A DNA stretch of 64,000 nucleotides from Stenogyne calaminthoides (lineage: Eukaryota; Streptophyta; Magnoliopsida; Lamiales; Lamiaceae). Position 1 is the first letter of the stretch. Every line of letters starts with the position of its first letter. The notes under the pieces are model-generated. The model was not told the DNA's origin. It searched no databases and was given only the letters and a program-made list of their open reading frames with translations. The position numbers were made by a program, and so were the translations under genes. Where the stretch lies: positions 23,024,870-23,088,869 of the forward strand of contig JBBCBC010000009.1 of NCBI GenBank assembly GCA_037126765.1, read 5' to 3'. Of this stretch, positions 1 through 12,556 are shown piece after piece.

Positions 1-577
1 TCTTTGAATCTTTTCTCCTAATATTTCGAAAATCTCCATAACATGATGAGGTGGGATTTTTGTGGAATATTTTAATTATGGGGAAAAGAATATAGGAGAT
101 ATAATCAAGATTTCTTGGAGATCAAGAAAAGATTTTCTCACATTGTTTTTCTTCCCTAAAAATCGACCACCACCCCATCTATAAATAGGGGATGATTCTT
201 TCATTCCCAAGTGCAATTCCATGTGCTGGAAAAATTAGTAAATCCACAAAGGTGGTGCAACAAAGTTTATTTTTCCTTTTGTTAATTGTTCGCGAGTATC
301 CTTCCACCGGATTGTCGAGCAAGGACTAGGAAATACTTGGGAAGGACTTTTGGTGTGTTTTCATATACAAGACCATTGCCATTCCAAGAGGTAAGTTTGC
401 GTAAACTCGTAGTAATTCCGCATGCGTAGGATTTACGTGAGCTGTTTATATGCATGATTTGTTGTTGAATTATTATTTGAAGTAATATGGGTTAATTCAT
501 GCTAGTAATAATTATCAGAATTAAATTTGTATTTAAATATTCATCCCGAATAGATCCGGGCAAATAATTCCCCAACA
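1..577 (+). mobile_element. Right end of a copia LTR in plus orientation, cut by the window edge
   Basis: The stretch from the TATA-like CTATAAATAGGGG (near 179) through the CAATTCCATGTGCTGG block to the terminal CCCCAACA (570-577) is a diverged match to the reverse complement of the LTRs at 35554-37268 and 23303-24928. No primer binding site follows 577. The sequence goes straight into the RNase H/C-terminal coding region of another, minus-strand copia element, so this is the outer end of a 3' LTR or solo LTR that inserted there. The rest lies left of the window, so its target duplication (expected GATCC, 578-582) cannot be tested. Confidence 0.75.
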
Positions 578-3540
578 GATCCAACATACCTAATTCAACT
601 GATAGTTCCTGAAATCTTGATTCAGCCAAAGGTTTAGTCAAGATATCACTTTCTTATTAAGATGAATTTTCTCCATTCTCGATGTCTTTCTTCTCAACAT
701 GATCTCCGATGAAGTGATGTCCGATATCAACATGCTTACATCCGTGTGCAATACTGAGATTTTTGTGTAATAGCAATTGCACTATTATTATCACAAAATA
801 TAGGTACTTCATTGGCTATAATCTTAGAATCCCTCAATTGTTGTCTGAGCCAAAGAATCTGTGCACAACAGCTTCCTGCAGCCATGTATTCAACCTTCAA
901 GAATTGGTTGCTATCGAGGTTTGTTTCTTTGAAAACCATGATATCGGTTTTTACTTCCAAGAAATTGACAAGTTCCCGTGGTAGACTTCACCATCAATTC
1001 TACATCCTCCATAATCGATCCTGAATAACCGCTTAATTCAAGGTTATTTCGAATCTTTTTAGCAGACCTCCATGTGACTAGCCTTAAGATTAGCTTGGTA
1101 TCTTGCACATATCCCAACAAAGAAATGTTATATCGGGCCTACTTGCCGTGAGATATAGCGATGATCCAATGATCCTCTATAATCGATTAGTGATTCTTGA
1201 TTTGCCTTCGTCATCGATCCATCTTGTAGTTAGTATTCATAGGAATTCTAACTCAGATTGCAATTCTGTACACCATACTTTGCAATCGATCTACGGTGTA
1301 TTTTGCTTGATTGATGAAAATTCCTTCCTTAGTTTGTTTCACCCGAGTCCAAGAAAGAAATTCATCTCCCCATCATTGACATCTCAAACTTTCCTTTCAT
1401 CGGGGTAGAAAACTTTTCACACAAATTGATGATTTGGAGATCCAAATATGATGTCATCTACATAAATCTGAACAAGTAAGATGTCTTTCCCATCTTCTAT
1501 CCTGAACAGAGTCCTATCAACAGTTCCTTTGATAAAACCATGGTCAGTAAGAAACTGAGAAAGGGTATCATATCATGCTCGGGGTTCTTGCTTAAGACCA
1601 TACAAGGCTTTCATGAGCCTGTAAACTTGGTCATTCTGTCGGAAACCAGGAGGTTGTTCCACATAAACCTCTTCCTTAAGCACACCATTCAGAAATGCAT
1701 TTTTCACATCCATCTGATAGACTGTGAATTTCATGTGGGCTGCATATGCAAGAAACAATCTGATGGCTTCTAGTCTTGCAACAGGTGCAAAGGTTTCATC
1801 ATAATCCAAGCCTTCTTCTTAGAAATAACCTTGTGCAACTAGCCTTGCCTTATTTCTCACAATGTTGTTGTTTTCATCTCTCTTATTCTTGAACACCCAC
1901 TTAGTTCCAATCACATTGTGCCTCTTAGGTCTATCCACTAGCTCCCAAACTTAATTCCTTGAGAACTGATTCAGCTCTTCTTGCATAGCAGTAATCCAAA
2001 ATGAATCTTGTAGAGCTTCTTCAATCTCAGTAGGTTCTTTTTCAGATAGGAAGCAGCATAACAAAGCACTTTCTCCATGGAACCTTCTTGTTTTGACACC
2101 ATCTGATAGTTCACCCACAATCTGACTTGTAGGATGACTATCCAACCATTTTCTCCTGGATGTTCCCCCTTCAGTAGTATCCTCAACATCATAAATGTTA
2201 GGTTCAGGTAGTTCATTAAATTCAGGGAACAACAGAAAAGGAGAAAGAGAATCATCTTCCTCAGAGGAAATTCCATTCAGAACATTGACAGAGACATTTG
2301 TTCCCCATTGGTTGATAGATTCAGAGTTTGCCTCAGCTGTGACCACATCTTCATCGGCATTACACACCTGTTTCTGAACTGGTGTATGTTTAGATTGGTC
2401 AGCTTCAGTGTGTTGGCTTTCCTTCAGTGGAGAATTTCCATCCCGAGTCTCACCATCCTGAGTTTTTCCATCCTGAACTTCTTTGTCTGAGTCTGATTCA
2501 CTCAATTCATAGAAAGTGACTGACTTCTTCTTTTCAGGGTCAGAGGATGTTTTATCATTCTTTTTCAGGCTAAGTCTGATGATTCTCTTGATCAGTTCTC
2601 CTGAGTCATGTTCCTGTTTCTTCTGAACACAAGTAGATTCATCAAAAACAACTTGAGGTGTTTCTTCCATAATAAGAGTCCTACAGTTGTAAACTCTGAA
2701 GGCTTTACTGACTTCAGAATATCCTAAGAATATCCCTTCATCAGCTTTGCTATCAAAAGTTTTCAACTGGTCTTTACCATTATTGTGTATGAAACACTTG
2801 CAACCAAACACACGAAAGAAAGAAACAAGAGGCTTCCTTTCATTCCATAGCTCATATGGAGTTTTTCCTTGGTTCTTGGTCAGCATGGATCTGTTCTGAG
2901 AGTAGCATGCAGTGTTGATAGCTTCAGCCCAAAATCTCTTAGGAATATCAGCTTCAGCAATCATTGTCCTTGCAGCTTCTTTCAGAGTCCTATTTCTTCT
3001 TTCAGCAACACCATTCTGTTGTGGGGTCCTTGCAGCTGATGTTTCATGAGCTATTCTATTTGCTGCACAATAATCAGATATGATATGATTGATAAACTCA
3101 GTTCCTTTATCTGATCTTATTTTGACCACACTCAGATTCTTTTCAGTACTGAGCCTTTTTAGTAGTTCAGGTAGTTTTGTCTGAGTCTCTTTCTTACTGA
3201 GTAAGAATATGACCCACGTGTATCTAGAGTAGTCATCAACTACCACAAGTGTGTATTTTCTGCCATTAGTGCTCACAGGTGTTACTAGACCAAAGAGATC
3301 CATATGTAACAGTTGTAGTATTCTATCAGTAGAAACATCTACTTTGCTTTTGAAAGATGCTTTGATTTGTTTTCCTTTCTGACAAGCATCACATACATGA
3401 TCTTTACTGAACACTTCATTGGGTAACCCCCTTACAAGTGCTAATCTTGCAAGTTTGTTCAGGGTTTTGAAGTTTAAGTGATTCATTCTTTTGTGCCACA
3501 ACCAACCGGGTATCGATTGGAACTTTTTGCAACCAAACAT
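578..3540 (-). pseudogene. copia pol remnant: integrase, reverse transcriptase, RNase H
   Basis: The longest open piece, 3540-1951 (529 aa), starts in the pre-integrase region (HKRMNHL and CDACQKGKQ zinc-site residues). It continues through an integrase core with the first Asp in LLHMDLFG, the second in IRSDKGTEF and the Glu in QQNGVAERRNRTL. It then runs into the variable linker and the start of RT. RT resumes at 1809-1573 (YDETFAPVARLEAIR, QMDVKNAFLNG, ALYGLKQ). The catalytic YVDD is near 1447-1460 in another frame. RNase H/C-terminal residues follow at 960-736 and down to 578 (DILTKPLAESRFQEL). At least three frame changes and several stops separate these blocks, so it is not functional. 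It stops abruptly at 578 where the plus-strand LTR begins. Confidence 0.88.
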
Positions 3541-4560
3541 GTATCTTTAGGAGTTGAACTCCAATCAGCAAGATACACATTTCCTTTTCTAGTACCAGTC
3601 AGTAAAATTTTCTGTGAAGTATTGTCTTTTACATAACATAAGTTCTTTTTTGGAACTCAACACTGAATCCTTTGTCACAGAATTGACTGATAGAAAGCAA
3701 GTTATTCTTTAGACCAGACACATATGAAACACCATGGATATGAACAGAGTCAACTTCAAGAGTTTCATATCCTTCAGTTTGTCCTTTGGAATTGTCTCGA
3801 AATGTGATCTGAGGGCCTTTTTGCTCAACATAGTCAGTGATTAGTTGCTTATATCCTCATCATATGTCTTGAACATCCACCGTCCCGTGATACCATACAA
3901 AGAGCCAATTCATTTCCACTCATCGCTGCTATGTTGTTTTCATTCATTTCGATTCAAGGTTTTTTCCTTCACCGAAAAATAGATCGGTTCTTAGGTACCC
4001 ATTTGGTGTAGGGTCCTACCAGGTTAGCTGTACCTTTTGGAACCCAAATCTGCCTAACAACTCTAATTACTTTAGAGTGGTTGATTTGTCTCCCATAAAT
4101 ATCTACATACACATTCACCACCCTAGGAGCCTTGGCAGTATCCTGTGCATGAGTGTCAGCCTTAGCATGAGCATGAGCCTTAGAGTTCTTCTTGGGTTCA
4201 GGCCTTTTGTTCAAGTGTCTTAGCTTTTGTGCAGCTGGTCTCTGTCTCTGCTGACTTGGGTTTAGGAAACCTTTACCCTTAGGCAAGTGGGGTTTAGGTT
4301 TCTGTCTTTGAAATTGGGGTCTTTCAAGATGTCGAGGACTTGGTCTTTTCAGTTGAGAATATCTCTGCTGAGTGTTTCTCTTCTGAAAATTCCTCTGATG
4401 GTTCAGTGCAGATCTCTTTAAGTTGGTATTCTTAGTCTGAGGCTTTGAAGTACTGGCCTGAAAATTTTCTACTGAGTGTTCAGGTTTTCTAGCCTTTTCC
4501 TGAGGTCTGAGCTTTCTTCCTGAACCTTCGGTTTTTCCAAACCATAGGTCCTTTACCCTT
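3541..4560 (-). pseudogene. copia protease/linker remnant with Sirevirus WVPK motifs
   Basis: On the minus strand a basic, Gln/Arg-rich stretch (4286-3969, 105 aa) ends with IWVPKGTANLVGP and KWVPK, a motif pair typical of the region before protease in Sireviruses. The region 3960-3541, where the aspartic protease and its DSGCSRHM-type site would lie, has frame breaks and no intact active site that I can read. Confidence 0.7.
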
Positions 4561-6394
4561 GTCTAAAACTCGGGCGCTTCTTGAAGAAGATTAGATGCCA
4601 CTAGTTTAACAAAGACGATCTTTGGTGCTACTAGAAGCGAAGATTCGAAGACCTTGTGAGGTTCCCCGAATGTATCCCAATCCAAATTTTTATAGTTGCA
4701 TGTCTTTGATAACTCAATTTCATCTATCACTATAGATGCACGAAATTCAATAGAGCTAACTTTCTCTCGCACACACTATCCTCACATTTGTTTAGAGTTT
4801 CATGCTTCTCAAAGAGGTCATTGAACTTCGATTACGTAAGTCAATCTCTTTAGTGGATTTCTCTAATTTTTCATTCAGGATCTCTATCACCTTCTCTTTT
4901 TATGAGAGTTGTACTTTCAGAACATCTAGTTCATCAGTAGTTCCCATCAATTGAGAAGTGATCTCAAAGATTTTTAGAGTCTTTCCACTTGATTCTCAAA
5001 TCGGTTCCTTGTTCTACTCTTGAGTTTGGTGAGTAGTTCTTGTAACAATAATAATAGTCCTTCATAAGATTCTCAAATGAATCCATCAGTCAAAGTTCTT
5101 TGTTTCTGATTGAACTTGAGAACTCATGTGCTTGTGTAGGAGCAACAACAGAGATAGAAGAATTTACCTCCTCCACAGCCATAAGACAGACATCATCATT
5201 GTCACTGTCTGAGAAAATTTCATCTGAGGAACTGGAACCTTCTTCAGAATGTTCTTCCTCTTCGCAATCATAGCTTTCTTCTTTGGAGATCTTCCCCCTC
5301 TCTCTTGGCTTGTCTCTCCTTTCTTTCTTTAGCACTTTTCATTTCGGGGCGGTCATATTGAAAGTGACATTTCTTCTGATAGTTGTAGCATATGTTGGTA
5401 TCATCATCCTGGTCACTTTCCTCCTTGGTCTTGGAGTCCTTCTACTTGGATGAGGATCCTTCAGCTTTCTGGTCCTTCCTTTTCTCGGTTATCCCTGTCC
5501 TCCTCGACCACGAGTCTCTCTTGTACCTGTGATTCCTGTAATATTTCTTATATTTTCTATATCCGCTATTGAGTCTTTCAAACCTCCTTGCCATCAGTAC
5601 TAGCTTATCCTCCTGCTCATCCTGATTTTTGGCAAGTGAGTTTTCAGACTCTCTAGACTTACAAGATTTCTCTTTGGCTTTGAAAGCCACATTCTTGCTA
5701 GATGAAGAATCATCTTTGCTGTCAGATTTCTTAGTTTTCTTGTCAATCACAAACTCATAAGCTTTCAGTTCGTTCGAAAACTTGTTGATATGGCATGGAA
5801 TCAATATTTTTGGTGTTTTCAATCACCACATCATGTATATCCCATTTTTTAGATAATCCTCTAAGAATTTTCAGTGCCACTTCTCTCTGTGGGTATCTTT
5901 TCCCAAGAGCACTCAGATCATTCATGATGCTAGTGAATCTGACCTCAAGTTTCAATGGATTCACTATCTTCCATTTCAAAGCTATCAAACTTTCCAATAG
6001 CAACAAAAAGTTTGTTTTCCTTAATATAATCTGTGCCTTGACACATAACAATGACAAAGTGTGTCCCATATTTCTTTTCATGGTTTCACGGTGAGAAATC
6101 ATCCCCATAACACCATCATCAATAGTGCTATACAAAGTATCTTTAGCAATGTAGTCCAGATTGACTAACTTTCTCTCATCAGGAGTAAGTTGATCATCAG
6201 GCTTTGGAAATTCATCTCGGGATCATTCCTCTCGATTATCGGTGATTCTGGATTCACAACAAAGAAATTTGAATGGTCCTTCGTAAAACCACTCTCCACA
6301 TTCTTTCATGTTTTGAATACAGATGAGCCTGAATTCTCAATCTCCATAGGTCATAGCTCTCAACAGAGAACATAGGAAGTTTCTTAGAAGACAT
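4561..6394 (-). pseudogene. copia gag remnant with damaged zinc knuckle
   Basis: A start codon at 6394 opens MSSKKLPMFSVESYDLWRLR, a usual N-terminus for this gag type, about 110 bp after the primer binding site. The frame then breaks. Pieces follow at 6135-5755, 5822-5442 (Lys/Ser-rich, many charged residues) and 5335-5090 (acidic, Ser-rich). The CCHC zinc knuckle is recognisable near 5393-5345 but degraded: the second Cys reads Tyr, the Gly before His reads Cys and the last Cys reads Arg. Gag would form the particle shell; this copy cannot. Confidence 0.8.
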
Positions 6395-6500
6395 GATGAC
6401 TGAGCCTTGTAAGATATCAGCAAACAGATCTATTCAGTAGACCACCAAAGTCTTTCAGCAAAATAGACTATGGCTACCAAAGTAAGTGGTCAAAATGAAC

Positions 6501-6518
6501 CACTGCTCTGATACCACT
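6501..6518 (-). other. Primer binding site of element 1
   Basis: On the minus strand TGGTATCAGAGCAGTGG directly follows the 5' LTR, separated by one or two bases. This is the usual plant copia site matching the 3' end of initiator Met tRNA. It fixes the LTR boundary and the orientation of the element. Confidence 0.9.
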
Positions 6519-8398
6519 TGTTGGTCCCGGTGCTAACGAGTCTCACACGCGTGTATGGGGGAATACACGTGTTCAATTGATTTTTAAAACTTTTCTTTCA
6601 CTGAGGCCAGAAGGGTCAGGATATCCTGATGATTTTGCCCTGAGAAGCACGGATTGCCCTAAGTCAAAGTCTACTGAGACAATGATCCTAAGGTGCTTTC
6701 AGAAGCTTCAGATTAGCCCAACAGAGCCTTAGTTTATCAGAGATCCTGAGGCACTTGGATCAAATAATTATCTTACTGAACCCTCAGTAGAGTTAGTTCA
6801 GTTTGGTAACTATCTCATTTTAACTCAAGTGTGCGGAATGGTTGGCCCTAAGTTTATACTCGCTTTTAGGTTTGTTTGAAAATCTTCCTTCAATAAAACA
6901 AAGGATTAAGGTCGTGATCAATTTGATGCAAGTTCAGTGGATTGGTTCCAACTGAATATCAGTGAACTATGCTTTCAGTGAAAAACATGCAACATATAAT
7001 AATGAAGTACAGAAAGCAAAACAACACAGCAATTATAGTGGTTCAGAGACTCAAGCTCCTACGTCCACTCTCTCTCGATCTTCGTGAGAAATTCCTTAAC
7101 CACTTCCTAAAGCTTTACGGCTAACTCATCAGTAGCTTACTCACTTTTCTACCTTGAGTTTTCTCGGGTGACTCACCGCAGCCTTACTAACTCAAACACA
7201 CACAAGTGTTCAGACTACCACAAGTAGCTTACTAACTTCTTCTCTAGAGTTTTCTGGCTAACTCACTGTAGCTTACTAACTCTTTACAACTCTAACTCAC
7301 CAACAAATCACACACAAACTACCTTAACAAAGGGTTTGGGTTTTGGGTTGGTTTCCAACTAGGGTGAGATATCCTTTACAATAAGAACTAATGTAAAGGC
7401 TAGGATATCTCTTCTAAGCTTTGGATATATCTATCACTCTAGGCTTAGAATAGTGAGTTCTCTCCAATGTGAAACACTTGGGAAATTCTAGGGTTTTCGA
7501 GTGCTTCAATTTGCAATAATACGAATGAGCTCTTGAGTTGCTTTGAAATTTCGCGTAACCTCTCAATGTAAAGGGTCACTGGTATTTATAGGCAACCTTC
7601 ACCAAGGTTACTCTTGAAAAACTATCCGTTGGAGGAGATAGTATCAAGGGTTTCCTCTTCTGGTGTTTGATGAACGACTATATTTAAGGTTTGAATACTC
7701 CCTTGCACGTTTTAGGAAATATGCAGTCATGTAGCCAATCACCAATTTTTGCAGTCTGGAACTTAGTACTACTGACATGATTCAGGGTCCTATCGCTTTC
7801 AATGTCAGTAAAGTACAGTTTTGTCTTCCTCTGATTGGTTCTTGTCTTCAGTGAATGTAGACAAACAAAACGGCTCTTTTTGGTCAATTTCTCTTAATGA
7901 GACAACCTTAAACAACACTTAGACTTAGTTCCTTTTGTCTGCATATAAATGTTTTGGGCAATATCTACTTTTCTGAATATTTGTGTTTTTCTCAATTTGT
8001 AGTCTTCAGATAGATATTATTCAGTGCCTCTGAACATTCAGGTTATACTGAGTATTCATTATCTTACTGAGTCTTCAGTAACTACTAGGTCTTCAGTATC
8101 TTCTAAGTCTTCAGTGTCTTCAGTGACATACTGAGTCTTCAATGTCTTCAGTGACATACTGAGTCTTTAGTGTCTTCAGTGACATACTGAGTCTTTAGTG
8201 TCTTCAGTGACATACTGAGTCTTCATTGTCTTCAGCAACTAACCTGATCTATATTTGCTGACTATACATGGTGCAGATAACTTCCTGAACAATCTATACT
8301 GAAACCTGACTCAGTCTTTCAAGATTATCCTGAACATGTCATACTCAGGGTTTTTTGGGATCTAATCAAAACTTCTTTATTAAATTCATCTCCCAACA
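6519..8398 (-). repeat. 5' LTR of element 1 (1,880 bp)
   Basis: The plus strand starts TGTTGGTCCCGG and ends CTCCCAACA, giving the TG...CA termini of an LTR in minus orientation. The end next to 8398 reads TGTTGGGAGATGAATTT on the minus strand, and the same start is found in the decayed plus-strand copy at 60529. Internal motifs such as the accacTATA-type block and the gggaccaaca end tie it to the LTR superfamily of elements D1, D2 and E further right. Confidence 0.85.
8100..8235. repeat. Tandem repeat inside the LTR, about 29-30 bp unit, 4-5 copies
   Basis: The unit GTCTTCAGTGACATACTGAG plus a TCTTTA/TCTTCA tail recurs head to tail between about 8100 and 8235, with one or two substitutions per copy. 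Weaker ACTGAGTCTTCAGT copies extend to about 8050. Short promoter-region repeats in the U3 part of LTRs are common; here it lies close to the outer end of the LTR. Confidence 0.85.
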
Positions 8399-8401
8399 CA
8401 A

Positions 8402-11225
8402 CTAGATTCCCTCTTTGGCTGCTTCAGTCAAGGCCATGTACTCTGCCTCTGTAGTAGATAAAGTAACTGTTGGCTGCAAGGTTGCCTTCCAACTTACAAC
8501 AGATCCACCAAGAGTAAAAGCATAACCGGTCATAGACCTTCTACTGTCAACATCTCCCGCATAATCAGAATCACAGTAGCCTGAAACTAAACAATTAGTA
8601 TCACCTCCATAAATGAGACCGACATCAAATGTACCTCTAAGGTACCGAAATATCCTCTTCACAGCCTGCCAATGTTCCTTTCCAGGTTGAGCCATAAACC
8701 TGCTGACAACACTAACAACATGTGCAAGATCAGGTCTAGTACAGACCATAGTATACATCAAACTCCCTACTGCACTAGCATAGGGAACCCGAGACATGTA
8801 CTCCTTCTCCTCAGCAGATTTAGGAGAAAAAGCAATAGACAAATGAATATTTGCTGCACTTGGAGTATCAATAGGTTTAGCTGTAGACATACCAAACCTT
8901 GTTAATATCTTCTGAATATAATCATTCTGTGAAAGGAAAAGCTTCTTCTGACTTCTATCCCTATGAATCTCCATTTCCAATATTTTCTGGGCAGCACTCA
9001 AATCCTTCATCTCAAACTCAGCACTGAGAAGACCTTTTAGCTTCTGAATATCTGACTTGTTCTTTGCAGCTATTAGCATATCATCAACATATAAGACCAA
9101 GTAGATAAATGAATCATCTTCCAGCTTGTTGTGATACACACAACTATCATACGGACTCCTGTTGTAGCCAAGATGTGTCATATAACCATCAAATCTCTTG
9201 TACCACTGCCTTGGAGACTGCTTTAGCCCATATAAGGACTTCTTCAACTTGCAAACATACTCTTCTTTTCTGGGAACTTGGAAACCATCTGGCTGGGTCA
9301 TATATATCTCTTTATCCAACTCCCCGTGTAGAAAAGTTGTCTTCACATCGAGTTGTTCAAGTTCCAGGTCCTGATGTGCTACCATTTGAAGTAACACTCT
9401 AATAGAAGTATGTCTTACCACAGGTGAGAAAATCTCATCATAGTCTACTCCCTCTTTCTGATGGAATCCCCTAGCAACAACTCTTGTGTTATACCTGATA
9501 CCCTCAACAGGTGATATTCCTTCCTTCTTCTTGAAGACCCACTTGCATGTAATAATCTTTCTCTCCGGAGGCTTCTTGACTAACTCCCAAGTCATATTCT
9601 TGTGAAGTGACTCCATCTCATCTCCCATGGCGGCAAAGAAGCATTGGGTAGACTCTGTCAGACAGTAATGATTCTTTGTAGGTGGATGGCTCATGAGAAT
9701 CCACCTCTTCAGCAACCTGCAATGCATAACCCACCATATCCTCAAACCTATATCGCCTTGGAGCCTCAACTCCAATCCTTCTAGATCGATCAAGAGCTAT
9801 ACTGTACGGTCTTGTCTCAGATGGTTGAGATTCTGGTGGTGATACATCTTTCAGCTCGGTGTCAGAATGTGAGTGTTGTTCTCCATCTTCCTTTTGTGAC
9901 TCACTCTGCTCCACCTGTTTGTTAACATTATTGTTTTATGATACAACAATAGACTTCACAGTGGGGTTAAACATAGAATTCTCATCAAAAATAACATTTA
10001 TGCTAAGTATGACTTTACTTTCTGATGGAGACCAGATTCTATACCCCTTAACACTGTTTCCATAGCCCAAAAAAACTCCTTTATTCGCCCTTGGCTCCAA
10101 TTTACCCTCATTTACATGATAATAAACAGTACATCCAAAAGCTCTCAAATTAGAGTAATCTGCAGACTTACCAGACCACACCTCGTAAGGTGTTTTGAGG
10201 TTGATACCTGTGTGAGGTGCACGATTTATCAGGTAACATGCCGTGCTGACCGCTTCTGCCCAAAATCTTTGGGTTAATCCAGCATTAGAGAGCATGCATC
10301 GAGCTCTCTCCAGAAGTGTCTGATTCATGCGTTCTGCTTCACCATTCTGTTGTGGTGTATCTCGTACTGTATGATGTCTTGTGATCCCTTCATTCTTGCA
10401 GAACTCATCGAAATTAGAAGAACTGAATTCCAGACCATTATCAGTTCACAACCTTTTGATTTTCTTCCCTGTTTGATTTTCCACCAACGCCTTCCATTGC
10501 TTGAAACTCTTGAAAGCTTCACTTTTATGCTTCATCATAATTACCCAAGTTATTCTTGAGTAGTCATCAATCATAGACACGGAGTATCTATTGTCTCCTA
10601 AAGATTCAACACGAGAAGGTCCCCAACAATCAGAATGGATATAATCAAGTGTGCCTTTTGTTCTATGAATTGCCTTGGGAAACTTGCTATTATGAAGCTT
10701 CCCAAAAACACAGTGCTCACAGAAATCAAGACTAGTGACCTTGTGGCCACCAAGAAAATCATCTTTTGACAGAATTTTCATACCTCGTTCACTCAGGTGG
10801 CCAAGTCTCATGTGCCATAACTTAGTCAAGTCGTCTTTGTGAACTTCCGATGATGCAACAACAGCAGAGTCAGATAGCGTTGAACCTTGCAAAAAGTACA
10901 AAGTTCCTCGCTTCACACCTTTTAGAACCACATTAGAACCCTTGTAGACATACATAACTCCATATTCACCTCTGAAACTGAAACCCTTACTGTCTAGAAG
11001 ACTAAGTGATATCAGATTCTTCGTCATTTGTGGAACATGTCTAACATCGTTCAATGTGCAGAATTTACCATCATGTGTCCGTAATTGAATTGAGCCTATT
11101 CCAACCGCTTTGCAAACTGAACTGTTGGCCATAGAAATATTGTCTCCATCCGCTTGCTCATAAGTTGTAAACCACTCTCTGCGCGGACATATATGATAAG
11201 ATGCCCCAGAATCAAGAACCCACAC
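8402..11225 (-). pseudogene. copia pol (protease, integrase, RT, partial RNase H), few breaks
   Basis: Protease opens at 11225 with MWVLDSGASYHICPRR (DSGA active site). The integrase zinc site (HMRLGHLSERG, CEHCVFGK) follows, then the core with DYIHSDCWGP. The central part is broken near 10450-10330 by frame changes. It resumes at 10328-9936 with MNQTLLERARCML and the FGCTVYYH/GVFLGYG part. RT and RNase H are in one open frame, 9793-8402 (463 aa), with YDEIFSPV, KSLYGLKQSPRQW, the catalytic LYVDDMLI, CDSDYAGDVDSRRS and STTEAEYMAL. The end is lost to the neighbouring insertion. It is non-functional as it stands, but the RT core is intact. Confidence 0.9.
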
Positions 11226-12078
11226 ATCAGTGTGATGTGTTTGTCCATTAGCAACTAGGACTATATCCTCCTCGGAGTTGGTGTCATCTCCTTCAGCAAC
11301 AGCAGCAGTACCTGCTTTGTCTTCCTGCTTCTTCTTCTTCTTCGGACAGTCATTTTTCCAATGACCTGGCTCTTTGCAGTAGTTATAGATATCGTCTGGT
11401 TTAGGACCCTTCGACCCAGGCTTCTTGAATTTCTTCTTTCCCGATTTCCAGGCCCCTTGATCCCACTAGCTATTAGTCCAGCGGCCTGATTATCTGATCT
11501 TCCACCACTCACCTTATGTCGCAACTCTCTAGTATTCAGAGATGATCTGATCTCTTCCAAGGACACAGTGTCTTTCCCAACAATGAAAGACTACACAAAA
11601 TTCTCATACGACAAAGGTAGAGAACCAACATAATTAAAGCAGCATCCTCATCATCAACTTTAACATCAATATTACGCAATTCTAATATAATTGTATTCAA
11701 TTGATCTAGATGTTCACGAAGTGGTTGGCCTTCATGCATACGCAAACTGAACAGACATTGTTTCAACAACAACTTATTGGTTAGCGACTTCGTCATATAC
11801 AAACTCTCCAACTTCAACCATAGACCAGCCGCAGTTTCCTCTTCTGCGACTTCGGTAATAATGTCATCTGCGAGACACAACATGATTGATGAATGTGCCT
11901 TCTCCTCTAGAGTGGTCATCTCAGCTTCTTCCAAATTCACCGTCTTTTTCATCAACGATGCCCACAGTCCTTGTTGTTTCAAAAAGGCACGCATCTTGAT
12001 TTGCCATAAACTGAAACTGTTCTTCCCCGTGAACTTGTCAATTTTCACGTTTATCCCACCCGTCATCTTTCTTGCCAA
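11226..12078 (-). pseudogene. copia gag (UBN2 type), frameshifted
   Basis: The start at 12078 gives MARKMTGGINVKIDKFTGKN, and W-x-x-K-M-R-A-F-L residues of the UBN2 gag family follow, with HEGQPLREHLDQLN near residue 118. The frame shifts near 11640-11540 and continues at 11566-11261 in a Lys/Arg-rich region where the zinc knuckle should be; the knuckle near 11345-11395 is only partly readable. The start is 19 bp from the primer binding site, typical for TNT1-like elements. Confidence 0.82.
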
Positions 12079-12096
12079 ATTACGGAAACCCCCAAC

Positions 12097-12114
12097 AAGG
12101 CTCTGATACCAGTT
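12097..12114 (-). other. Primer binding site of element 2
   Basis: On the minus strand TGGTATCAGAGCC follows the LTR after two or three bases, matching initiator Met tRNA. It fixes the LTR end at 12115. Confidence 0.88.
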
Positions 12115-12556
12115 TGTTATAACTGATGGGAGAAAGATATAAAAAATGATAAATAAACTGAATAAACCGACACCGAAATTTTATGTGGTTCACTAACAAT
12201 TTATTAACTACGTCCATGGGCAGAAGAGAGGATCTCGTATATTATTCAGAACCAATAACAATATACAACTCAAATGGGAATATAAATAATAATCCCTAAC
12301 TGACTGGGCCTAAGTTAATAAATCCAAAATCGAAACTGACTAGGCCTAAATTAATAAGCCCAAAACCGAAATTGACTGATGCACTTGTATCAAAGAGGTA
12401 TGGGCTTCTTAAATAACATTAAGAAGCCCTTCACCTTTTTCCACAATCTGATGTGGGACAAAATAGGACTTCTTATAGGATTAGGAAGTCCTCCAACTTT
12501 TGATACAATCCGATGTGGGATAAAACAAAACTTCTTTATTTTACACAATTCCAACA
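12115..12556 (-). repeat. 5' LTR of element 2 (442 bp)
   Basis: The plus strand begins TGTTATAACTGATGGG and ends CACAATTCCAACA, so termini are TG...CA. It contains three short direct repeats of the CTGACT(G/A)GGCCTAA type between 12300 and 12380, and two AGGACTTCTTA-like blocks near 12410-12535. The partner LTR is not in the window. Confidence 0.8.

Larger units (their letters stand above)
578..8398 (-). mobile_element. Decayed Sirevirus-like Ty1/copia retrotransposon (element 1), 3' LTR not in window
   Basis: Read on the minus strand the order is 5' LTR (8398-6519), a primer binding site complementary to initiator Met tRNA, gag, protease remnant, integrase, reverse transcriptase and RNase H, which is the copia order. 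The stretch before protease has the repeated WVPKGTAN/KWVPK pattern of Sireviruses. The reading frame is broken by many stops and frameshifts. The right end (8398, ...CCCAACA) abuts the RNase H region of a second copia element. The left end is interrupted at 577/578 by a plus-strand LTR, so its own 3' LTR must lie left of the window. Confidence 0.88.
8399..12556 (-). mobile_element. Ty1/copia retrotransposon (element 2, TNT1/Tork-like), truncated in RNase H
   Basis: Minus-strand order: 5' LTR (12556-12115), primer binding site, gag, protease, integrase, RT and RNase H. The coding sequence is far better preserved than in element 1. It ends at 8402 inside RNase H, a few residues after STTEAEYMAL, exactly where the LTR of element 1 begins. 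The simplest reading is that element 1 inserted here; the missing RNase H end and 3' LTR would then lie left of the window. Confidence 0.88.
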
